In this document: positions 57,132 through 64,000 of the stretch, in pieces
How positions within the stretch are numbered: position 1 is the first letter of the stretch
Layout: the number at the start of each line of letters is the position of its first letter
Source of the DNA: DATMER01 sp963741305
GTDB lineage: Bacteria > Acidobacteriota > Thermoanaerobaculia > Multivoradales > UBA5704
Direction: 5' to 3'
Assembly: GCA_963741305.1 (NCBI GenBank)
Contig: CAVUHL010000003.1
Location: 8,060,001 to 8,124,000 of the forward strand
DNA: 64,000 nt
The notes under the pieces: generated by a model
Databases searched by the model: none
The model's input: only the letters and a program-made list of their open reading frames with translations
Told to the model about the DNA's origin: nothing
Made by a program: the position numbers and the translations under genes

Positions 57132-57767
57132 CTAACTGACGAGCGCGGGCTGCGGAAGCGCGGGGATGGAGCTCCACCTTGCGTCAGGCAGCCCCGCCCC
57201 GGGTGCTGTCTCGTAGGAGACCGGCGCCAGCTTCTGCGGGTTGTGATTGAGCGCCGGCAGCGCATCGATCTGGCGCAGCATTCCAAGCGCGTCGAGATGA
57301 GCCCAGCTCTCGACGATCCTTCCGCCGGCGATCCGGTCTACACGGATACCGGCGATGTCGACCTTCCTGCCGCTCGGCCCGATCGTCATCAGAGTGTTCG
57401 TGTGCGTGCCCTGCATGCGCAGGCAGGTCACCACCTGGTCGCGCTCGGCAATCTGGTCCTGGATCTCGAAACGGAGATCAGGGAAAGCGTGCCGGTAGAG
57501 GTAGAAGAGGTCCGCAATCCACTCGATGCTGTGCCCCTGGGCCGGCCCGCTTTCGCCGAAGGCGTCGGCGAGCTCGTGGTTCACCACCTGGGGAGACATG
57601 AAGTCCCCGAGCAGCGACAGCTCGCCCTCGTTGAAGACCTTCTGGATGAAGCGCCGGCAGAGATCCTTGTTGCTCTCGGCGCGTATGGCTTCAGAGTACA
57701 GGGTGTCGCCTAGGACCATGGCGGCCGATAGGGTGCTGGGATGGCTCTCTACTGCGATGTTCAACAT
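57132..57767 (-). CDS. SnoaL-like polyketide-cyclase / ester-cyclase family protein
   Basis: 211 residues. The SnoaL-like alpha+beta barrel occupies about 30-165 (NKDLCRRFIQKVFNEGELSLLGDFMSPQVVNHE, FPDLRFEIQDQIAERDQVVTCLRMQGTHT, GRIVESWAHLDALGMLRQI). A C-terminal tail of about 45 residues is Pro/Ala-rich. Family members range from cyclases to proteins of unknown role. An AGGAG site precedes the ATG, and an intrinsic terminator follows the stop. Confidence 0.85.
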   Translation of the reverse strand: MLNIAVESHPSTLSAAMVLGDTLYSEAIRAESNKDLCRRFIQKVFNEGELSLLGDFMSPQVVNHELADAFGESGPAQGHSIEWIADLFYLYRHAFPDLRFEIQDQIAERDQVVTCLRMQGTHTNTLMTIGPSGRKVDIAGIRVDRIAGGRIVESWAHLDALGMLRQIDALPALNHNPQKLAPVSYETAPGAGLPDARWSSIPALPQPALVS

Positions 57768-57984
57768 GGTATAGCTCCTGCTTCGTGGTCACTCTAGAGC
57801 CCTCGATCGACGTGCCCAGTGCAGGCAAGGGATTCTCAAGGCTGGCGATGACCACGCTTGTTTGGAAATCGTTGCAAATACTATGCCGTCAAGAGGGCAG
57901 AGGATGTACATGGAGCGCAGGTGGGGCCGGCTCCCTCCGGCTAGTGTGGTACTCTAAAGTGCAAATCTCGGAAGGAGATCAAAA

Positions 57985-58806
57985 GTGAAGAAGAGGTATT
58001 TCAGTCTTCTGGGAGCATTCGTGGGCTTAGCCGCGCTTCTTTACGGCTCGATCCCTGCACTTGCCCAGACAGCACCGCCACTCGGTTTGCTTCAGCAATT
58101 CTCCGTTTTGGGTAACTCGGGAGTGACCGGCTCTACCGGCGCGGGTACTGTTGTCAATGGAGACGTCGGTTCTTCTCCAACTGCCTCGATTTCGAACTTT
58201 CCTCCTTCGAGCGTGACCCCTCCGTTCATCTTGCACACCACGAATGATCTGACCGTGCAGCAGGCTCATACCAATGCCATTGCCGCCTACAACTTTCTTG
58301 CCGCTCAGGGGCCTGGTACGGTGCTCCCGGCGCAGTTGAACGGAGCCGTGCTCACCTCAGGCATCTATTCATTTGCAGGAGGAGCTGCCGATCTGGCAGC
58401 CCTTGGAACGCTGACTCTCGACGGGCCGGGAATCTTCATCTTCCAGGTGGATAGCGCGCTCACCGCCAACGTCGGCTCAAATGTCATCGGTACGGCCGAC
58501 CCTTGCAGCGTGTACTGGCGGGTTGGCAGCTCCGCGACGCTCAACGGGATCAGCTTTCGTGGCAACGTCATCGCGGATGCAAGCGTCACCGTGGGGGCCG
58601 GTTCGAACGTAACCGGCAGGGCTATCGCCGGAACGGGTGCGACCGGCGCAGTGACGATGGCGGGCGGTGGCGGCAACACGATCGGGGGATGCGCCGGGAT
58701 TGTGGCGGCGCCGGTTGCCGTTCCGGCTCTCGGGTTTGTCGAAATGTCGCTCCTCATCGTCCTGCTCGCCGGCGCCGGACTGTTTGTCTTGAGCAAATTC
58801 TCCTAG
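57985..58806 (+). CDS. Exported ice-binding-like (DUF3494) protein with C-terminal sorting tail
   Basis: 273 residues from a GTG at 57985 with GGAAGGAG upstream. A signal peptide (about 1-28, ALLYGSIPALAQ) is followed by a DUF3494 domain: FSVLGNSGVTGSTGAGTVVNGDVGSSP, LTSGIYSFAGGAADLAALGTLTLDGPGIFIFQVDSALTANVGSNV and NVIADASVTVGAGSNVTGRAIA. This is the beta-helical fold of many ice-binding proteins, though the domain also occurs in non-polar bacteria. The C-terminus VPALG, a hydrophobic helix and a final Lys resembles IPTL-type sorting signals. Confidence 0.87.
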   Translation: MKKRYFSLLGAFVGLAALLYGSIPALAQTAPPLGLLQQFSVLGNSGVTGSTGAGTVVNGDVGSSPTASISNFPPSSVTPPFILHTTNDLTVQQAHTNAIAAYNFLAAQGPGTVLPAQLNGAVLTSGIYSFAGGAADLAALGTLTLDGPGIFIFQVDSALTANVGSNVIGTADPCSVYWRVGSSATLNGISFRGNVIADASVTVGAGSNVTGRAIAGTGATGAVTMAGGGGNTIGGCAGIVAAPVAVPALGFVEMSLLIVLLAGAGLFVLSKFS

Positions 58807-58834
58807 CGCTCTGGGCTCCAGGAGTGGACCGACG

Positions 58835-58864
58835 CCCGCACGGGTGAGATGAGGCCCGTGTGGG
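58835..58864. terminator. Possible hairpin downstream of the DUF3494 gene
   Basis: CCCGCACGGG (58835-58844) and CCCGTGTGGG (58855-58864) pair with one wobble over a 10-nt loop, 29 bp past the stop. No T-run follows, so termination strength is doubtful. Confidence 0.4.
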
Positions 58865-58928
58865 GGGTATGGTATCGTCCTGAACTGGTGTTACGAAGCA
58901 AGTCCGAGCACGAGAGAGAGCAACGCTG

Positions 58929-59990
58929 ATGACGATCCCAACCGAGCCGATCGGCAGTATTCCGCGGCCCTTGCGGCTGATCGAGGCGATCGCTTCCACA
59001 GACGGCACGGACCCGAGGCTGGACCCGCTCTACGAGGAGGCGATCCGGGACACGATCGAGCGGTTCGAGGCCACGGGCTCGCCGGTAATTACGGACGGCG
59101 AGCAGAGGAAGTATCACAATTTCTGGACATATTGCGTACACGGCTTGCCGAACACGGATCCGGAGGGCTTCAAGATCCCGTTCGCGGCCGGCCACACCCG
59201 CCGGATGCTGCGCCTGACAGGCGGCCCCTTTCGTTACAGGCGGCAGGCGGACAGCTACCTGGACACGGCCTTGCGGTATGCCCAGAAGCCGCTGAAGCAG
59301 GCGGTCATCTCACCTTCGGCCTTGAGCCTCATGTACCCGGACGACGAGATTCCCGGGTACTCCCGCGAGCAGTTCATCGAGGATCTCCTCAACGAGCACG
59401 AGAACGAGGTCCGCAACTGCCTGCGCAAGGGCGCGCACAAGGTTCAGATCGACTTCACCGAGGGACGGCTGGCGATCAAGCTCGACACTTCCGGGCAGCT
59501 CCTGCACAGCTTCATCGACCTGAACAACCTCGCGCTGTCACGTTTTTCTGTCGAGGACCGCCAGCGCATCGGCGTGCACACCTGCCCGGGCGGCGACCTC
59601 GACTCGACCCACAGCGCGGATGTCGATTACGCCGAGCTGCTGCCCAGCTTGTTCGAGCTCAAGGCCGGGAGCTTCTACGTCGCACTGGCAGGCGAGGAGG
59701 ACCGCGTCCACGTACTGAAGATCATCCGCGACCACCTCAAGGCGAATCAGCGGGTCTTCGTGGGAGTCATCGCGCCGATCGACCCCCACATCGAAACGCC
59801 GGAGGAGGTTCGGGACCGGGTTCTCGAAGCGGCCGAATACATCCCGCTCGAGCAGCTCGGGACGACGGACGACTGCGGGTTCTCTCCCTTCTGCGATGAC
59901 ACGTCCACCACCCGCGACACGGCTTTCGCGAAGATCCGCTCCCGGGTGCTCGGCACGGCCCTGGCGGCTGAGAGCCTCGGGATCAGCTGA
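58929..59990 (+). CDS. MetE-type (cobalamin-independent methionine synthase family) protein
   Basis: 353 residues corresponding to the C-terminal catalytic domain of MetE only. Zinc ligands appear as HTCPGG (His and Cys) and the second Cys in TDDCGFSPF; a Glu needed in the family is near DGEQRKYHNF. Stand-alone domains of this kind act as methyl transferases on homocysteine or related thiols. The opening PIGSIPRP is typical of the family. The stop overlaps the ATG of the next gene by one base (TGATG). Confidence 0.85.
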   Translation: MTIPTEPIGSIPRPLRLIEAIASTDGTDPRLDPLYEEAIRDTIERFEATGSPVITDGEQRKYHNFWTYCVHGLPNTDPEGFKIPFAAGHTRRMLRLTGGPFRYRRQADSYLDTALRYAQKPLKQAVISPSALSLMYPDDEIPGYSREQFIEDLLNEHENEVRNCLRKGAHKVQIDFTEGRLAIKLDTSGQLLHSFIDLNNLALSRFSVEDRQRIGVHTCPGGDLDSTHSADVDYAELLPSLFELKAGSFYVALAGEEDRVHVLKIIRDHLKANQRVFVGVIAPIDPHIETPEEVRDRVLEAAEYIPLEQLGTTDDCGFSPFCDDTSTTRDTAFAKIRSRVLGTALAAESLGIS

Positions 59991-62341
59991 TGGCATTCGA
60001 CGAGGACGAGGAGCGGCGGCTCCGGTCCGTTGCGCTTCAGAACGCCAATGCGATCCTCCTCGCCCGCAAGCGGGCCGAGCGGGACCTCGCCGCCGAGCGG
60101 GAGCGGCTGAGGATCACCCTTGCCAGCATCGGCAACGCGGTGATCAGCACCGACGCCGAGGGCCGGGTCACTTACCTGAACGGGGTGGCCGAGGTCCTGA
60201 CCGGGTGGAGCCAGGCCGACGCGGCGGGCCGGCCCCTGACGGAAATCTTCCACATCGTCCATGAGCACACTCGCCAGCCGGTCGAGAACCCCGCCCTTCG
60301 GACCCTGAAGGAGGGGAGGGTCGTGGGGCTGGCGAACCACTCGGTCCTGATCGCCCGGGACGGGACCGAGAGGCCCATCGACGACAGCGCCGCCCCCATG
60401 CTGGACGAGTCCGGCGTCCCGGTAGGAGCGGTGCTGGTCTTCCGCGACGTGACGGAGAGCCGGCGGGCCGAGGAGGTCCAGGCGCGGCTCGCCGCGATCG
60501 TCGAGTCGTCCCAGGACGCGATCATCAGCAAGACCCTCGACGGCATCATCCGCACGTGGAACTCCGGGGCCGAGCGGCTTTTCGGGTACACGGCCGAGGA
60601 GACCGTGGGCCGGCCGATCACCCTGCTCATCCCGCCGGACCGGCTGGACGAGGAACGGGAGATCCTGGGCCGGCTCAGCCGCGGGGAGCGGGTCGAGCAC
60701 TATGAAACGCTGCGGATGGCCAAGGACGGCCGCCTGCTCGACATCTCGCTGACCGTTTCTCCTGTCCGCGACGGGGAGGGCCGCATCATCGGGGCGTCGA
60801 AAGTCGCCCGCGACGTGACTCATCGCAAGCAGGCGGAGGACGCCCTGCAGGCGAGCGAGCTGCGGTTCCGCACGCTCACCGCCCATGCTCCCGTCGGCAT
60901 CTTCCTGGCTAGCCGGGAAGGTAATTGCCTGTTCGTCAACAAGCGCTGGTGCGAGATGGCCGGCATGTCTCCTGAAGAGGCGCGAGGCCAGGGCTGGTCC
61001 CGTGCCATACATCCGGATGACAGGGAACGGGTCCTTCGGGAGTGGACCGCCGCAACCCAGGCTGGACGGGAGTTCACCAGCGAGTACCGCTTCCAGACCC
61101 CGCAAGGAAAGGTGACGTGGCTCCACGGCAATGCCGTCGGACTGCGCGGCGAGGCAGGGCCGGTGAGCGAGTACATCGGTACCCTTTCGGACATTACGGA
61201 GCAGAAGGAGGCCGTGGAGGCGCTCAGGGACGCCGACCGCCGCAAGGACGAGTTCCTCGCGTTGCTCGCTCACGAGCTCAGAAACCCGCTGGCCCCGCTG
61301 CGCAACGGCCTCCAGGTGATGCGGCTGGCCGCTGGCGATGCGAATGCCGTCGCCAGGCTGCGGGACATGATGGACCGGCAGCTCTCCCACATGGTGCGGT
61401 TGATCGACGACCTGCTCGACGTTTCCCGGTTCGGCCGCAACAAGATGGAGCTGCGCCGCTCCCGGGTGCTGCTTGCGGACGTGGTCAGCAGCGCGGTGGA
61501 GACGGCTCGTCCGGCCCTCGAGGCGGCCGGGCACGAGCTGACGGTTTCGCTGCCGCCGGAGCCGGTCTACCTGGACGCCGACCTGACCCGGCTGGCCCAG
61601 GTTTTCGGCAACCTGCTCAACAACAGCGCCAAGTACACCGAACGGGGCGGGCAGGTCTGGCTCACCGCAACGCGGGCCGGCGGCGAGGTCCAGGTGGCGG
61701 TCCGTGACACCGGGATCGGCATCCCCGCGTCCGCCCTGCCGACCATCTTCGACATGTTCAGCCAGGTGGACCGGTCGATCGAGAGGACCACCGGCGGGCT
61801 GGGCATCGGGCTGGCGCTGGTCAAGGGCCTGGTCGAGATCCACGGCGGGAAGGTCGAGGCGGCGAGCCCCGGAGAGGGCAAGGGCAGCACGTTTACCGTA
61901 CGGCTTCCGGTCCTTCAGGAGCGGGTGGAATCGTCGCCCGGGATGCCGACCGAGGTACAGCCGGGCTTGACCGGCTCGAAGCGGCGCATCCTCGTTGTGG
62001 ACGATCACCGGGACTCGGCGGCCTCGATGGCCTTGATGCTCCAGATGATGGGGAACGAAGTCCAGACCGCGCACGATGGCGTCGAGGCCTTGGCATCGGC
62101 TGAACGGTTCCGCCCGCAGGTGATCCTGATGGACATCGGAATGCCCAGGCTCAACGGCTACGAGACGACGCGGAGCATCCGCGAGCGGCCATGGGGGCGC
62201 GACGTGATCGTCATCGCATTGACCGGTTGGGGGCAGGACGTGGACCGCGCCAAATCGAAGGAGGCCGGGTGTGACGGCCACCTGGTGAAGCCGGTCAACC
62301 TGCCCGATTTGGAGAAGCTCCTGGCCGAGCTGCAGGCGTAG
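59990..62341 (+). CDS. Hybrid histidine kinase with three PAS domains and a receiver
   Basis: 783 residues, no membrane segment, so a cytosolic sensor. A short coiled start leads to three PAS domains (about 38-155, 165-285, 295-410), a HisKA domain with phospho-acceptor His in HELRNP, an HATPase domain (NNSAKYTE as N-box, GIGIP and GLGIGLALV as G-boxes) and a C-terminal receiver (VVDDHRDSAA, LMDIGMP with the phospho-Asp, and a later Lys in LVKPV). It starts one base inside the MetE-like stop and converges with a second kinase of similar design. Confidence 0.92.
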   Translation: MAFDEDEERRLRSVALQNANAILLARKRAERDLAAERERLRITLASIGNAVISTDAEGRVTYLNGVAEVLTGWSQADAAGRPLTEIFHIVHEHTRQPVENPALRTLKEGRVVGLANHSVLIARDGTERPIDDSAAPMLDESGVPVGAVLVFRDVTESRRAEEVQARLAAIVESSQDAIISKTLDGIIRTWNSGAERLFGYTAEETVGRPITLLIPPDRLDEEREILGRLSRGERVEHYETLRMAKDGRLLDISLTVSPVRDGEGRIIGASKVARDVTHRKQAEDALQASELRFRTLTAHAPVGIFLASREGNCLFVNKRWCEMAGMSPEEARGQGWSRAIHPDDRERVLREWTAATQAGREFTSEYRFQTPQGKVTWLHGNAVGLRGEAGPVSEYIGTLSDITEQKEAVEALRDADRRKDEFLALLAHELRNPLAPLRNGLQVMRLAAGDANAVARLRDMMDRQLSHMVRLIDDLLDVSRFGRNKMELRRSRVLLADVVSSAVETARPALEAAGHELTVSLPPEPVYLDADLTRLAQVFGNLLNNSAKYTERGGQVWLTATRAGGEVQVAVRDTGIGIPASALPTIFDMFSQVDRSIERTTGGLGIGLALVKGLVEIHGGKVEAASPGEGKGSTFTVRLPVLQERVESSPGMPTEVQPGLTGSKRRILVVDDHRDSAASMALMLQMMGNEVQTAHDGVEALASAERFRPQVILMDIGMPRLNGYETTRSIRERPWGRDVIVIALTGWGQDVDRAKSKEAGCDGHLVKPVNLPDLEKLLAELQA

Positions 62342-62345
62342 CGCC

Positions 62346-64000
62346 CTACGACGGGCGGGGGAGATCGATCAGGTCGTAGAGGACCTGGGGGTCGACCGGC
62401 TTGGTCAGGTGGTGATCGAACCCGGCTTCCAGTGAGCGCATCTGGTCCTCTTCCCGCCCGTAGCCGGTCAAGGCCAGGAGCAGGGCCGTTGCCGTCCGCC
62501 GCCTTCTGCGCAACCGGCTGGCAACCTGGTAGCCGTCCAGCCCAGGCAAGCCGATGTCGAGCATGACGACCTCGGGATTGAACGAGCCGGCCGTTTTCAG
62601 CGCCCCGGGGCCATCGTAGGCGACTTCCACTTCGTGTCCCTTCAGGCGTAGGAGAAGGGCCAGGCTCTCGGCCGAATCCACGTTGTCATCCACCACCAGG
62701 ACGCGGCGGCCACGCGAGGCCGAGGCAGGGGAGAGAGCTTCGTCTGTGAGGACACCGCGCCGCTCCGATTCCCTGTTCGTGGGTGCCAGGGTGGGCAGGC
62801 GCACGACGAGCTCGCTGCCCTGTCCGAGTCCCGCGCTGTGGGCCTCGACGCTGCCGCCGTGCAGTTCGACGAGGTGGCGCACCAGCGTCAGCCCGATTCC
62901 CAATCCCCCTCCCGTGCGGTCGTATGAGCGGTCCGCCTGCATGAACAGCTCGAAGACGCGCGGCAGGGTTTCCGGAGCCATGCCGCTGCCGTCGTCGCGT
63001 ACCCGCACCACGACCTCGCCGGGAGCCTCCGGTCCGTTGGTCACCAGCTCGGCCGTCACCCAGCAGCGGCCGCCGTGGGGGGTGAACTTGGACGCGTTGT
63101 TGAGCAGGTTGCCGAAGATCTGGTCCAGCCGGGTGGGGTCCGCGTCCAGGTAGACCGGCTCGCGCGGCAGCGAGATGGAGAGCGCCTGGCCGCGTGCCTC
63201 CATGAGGGGCTGGCTGATCTCGGCCGAGTGCCTGAGGAAGGCCGCCAGCTCGACCCGCTCTCTGCGCAGGCGGACCTCGCGCCGGGTGATGCGGGAGACG
63301 TCGAGCAGATCCTCGATCAACCGTCCCATGTTCTGGATCTGCCGGTTCATCATGTTCCGCGCCTGCTCGACCACGGCGCTGTCGGCGCCGGCGGTCTCCA
63401 GCACTTTTGCGGCATTGCGCAGGGGGGCCAGAGGGTTGCGCAGCTCATGGGCGAGCAGGGCCAGGAACTCGTTCTTGCTCCGGTCAGCCGCGGCCAGCTC
63501 CTCGACGCGCTGGTGCAAGGCCGTTTCCAGCTCCTTGCGCCGGGTAATGTCCTTGATGGCGAGCAGCACCAACGCCTTCTGGCCGCTCTCCTGAAAGAAC
63601 CGCCGGGCATTGAGCAGCATGGTCTTGCGGCCGATGTGCTCGAACTCCTGTTCCACCTCGTAGCCTTCCGCGACGTTGCCGTGAAGCTGGATCTCCTCCA
63701 GGAGCTGGCGCAGCTCGGGGATGTTCCACTGGCCCTGTCCGAGCTCGTAGAGAAACCGTTTCTCCGTCGTTTCCGGGCTTTCCATGAACGTTTGATAGAA
63801 CGAGTGGCTCGCGGTCTGCACGCAAAGGTTGGCGTCCAGCACCAGGAGGGAATCGCTCACGGTCGCCACGATGCTCTCGGCATATTCGCGGGCGCGCCGC
63901 AGCGTTTCGATGTCGACGAGCATGATCACGGCGCCGTCGATCCTGTTGTCCAGGGTCTTGTAGGGCTGTATGCGCAGCGAGTACCAGAGCCCCTGCCTGT
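62346..64000 (-). CDS. Hybrid histidine kinase, C-terminal part (continues past the window)
   Basis: The frame stays open to 64000, so an ATG at 63929 is probably internal. Visible parts: the end of a domain reading WYSLRIQPYKTLDNRIDGAV, common in CheB/CheR-PAS-kinase fusions, then a PAS domain, a HisKA domain with HELRNP, an HATPase domain (NNASKFTPHGG, GLGIGLTLV) and a receiver (VVDDNVDSAE, LDIGLPG with the phospho-Asp). The kinase half is clearly related to the kinase at 59990-62341. The missing N-terminus may hold methylesterase and methyltransferase domains. Confidence 0.9.
   Translation of the reverse strand, partial: RQGLWYSLRIQPYKTLDNRIDGAVIMLVDIETLRRAREYAESIVATVSDSLLVLDANLCVQTASHSFYQTFMESPETTEKRFLYELGQGQWNIPELRQLLEEIQLHGNVAEGYEVEQEFEHIGRKTMLLNARRFFQESGQKALVLLAIKDITRRKELETALHQRVEELAAADRSKNEFLALLAHELRNPLAPLRNAAKVLETAGADSAVVEQARNMMNRQIQNMGRLIEDLLDVSRITRREVRLRRERVELAAFLRHSAEISQPLMEARGQALSISLPREPVYLDADPTRLDQIFGNLLNNASKFTPHGGRCWVTAELVTNGPEAPGEVVVRVRDDGSGMAPETLPRVFELFMQADRSYDRTGGGLGIGLTLVRHLVELHGGSVEAHSAGLGQGSELVVRLPTLAPTNRESERRGVLTDEALSPASASRGRRVLVVDDNVDSAESLALLLRLKGHEVEVAYDGPGALKTAGSFNPEVVMLDIGLPGLDGYQVASRLRRRRRTATALLLALTGYGREEDQMRSLEAGFDHHLTKPVDPQVLYDLIDLPRPS

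Noticed and set aside
59747..62281. 844-codon minus-strand frame over the hybrid kinase
   Set aside because: Shadow of the plus-strand kinase, which has PAS, HisKA, HATPase and receiver motifs in order.
1..64000. tRNA, rRNA, insertion sequences or prophage
   Set aside because: No tRNA cloverleaf, rRNA segment, transposase, integrase or phage structural gene was recognised; the contractile-tail genes have the full T6SS order including tssJ, tssL, tssM and tssH.

Overview
The window is about 64 kb of high-GC DNA from a Gram-negative bacterium. The evidence is a complete type VI secretion system, lipoproteins with lipoboxes, a FadL/OmpP1-type outer-membrane protein, a SPOR-domain protein and hybrid histidine kinases. 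The gene content (mersacidin-type lanthipeptide, LuxR plus DUF4199 pair, large DUF11-like repeat protein, many toxin-antitoxin pairs) would fit an Acidobacteriota genome, but that placement is inference. No rRNA, tRNA, transposase, integrase or CRISPR array was seen.

Layout. 1-8.2 kb is an accessory region: a partial secreted protein, a carbonic-anhydrase-like protein, an alpha/beta hydrolase, a Phd/VapC pair, a VOC protein with a broken duplicate, and a minus-strand block of VapB-VapC, HicB-HicA and a TIR-WD40-GTPase-DUF4365 protein split by one frameshift. 9.1-26.2 kb is one plus-strand T6SS operon, tssJ-K-L-M-A-B-C-hcp-E-F-G-H followed by a membrane-anchored lytic transglycosylase. 26.2-30.7 kb holds a PIN pair, a winged-helix protein, a methyltransferase and HigBA. 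30.7-41.4 kb holds T6SS spike parts (VgrG, PAAR), a three-gene VgrG-linked module, a 1756-residue surface repeat protein, a MORN-like protein and a SPOR protein. 41.4-44.3 kb encodes a PKD lipoprotein and a FadL-type porin. 44.3-51 kb holds a class II lanthipeptide locus (lanA, lanM), a membrane LuxR regulator with a DUF4199 protein, a nucleotidyltransferase with a truncated partner, and an ABC exporter. 51-64 kb is mixed: a thioredoxin, a dehydrogenase, DUF2071, AlkD-like and SnoaL proteins, an ice-binding-domain protein, a MetE-like enzyme and two hybrid sensor kinases.

The T6SS genes form an essentially complete machine: membrane complex JLM, baseplate KEFG, cap A, sheath BC, tube Hcp, recycling ATPase H. 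The spike (VgrG, PAAR) is encoded about 6-14 kb downstream.

Three non-coding patterns recur and are not explained by the genes. (1) Four arrays of imperfect repeats share an exact 21-bp period but have different sequences (8809-8997, 27463-28071, 30501-30689, 55925-56344). (2) Three long hairpins are built from 9-bp repeats, (AAGGACNNN)n facing (GTCCTTNNN)n, and each starts at the stop codon of a minus-strand gene. (3) Many small genes, mostly toxin-antitoxin types, have a -10-like box 6-8 nt before the start codon and no Shine-Dalgarno sequence, which suggests leaderless mRNAs.
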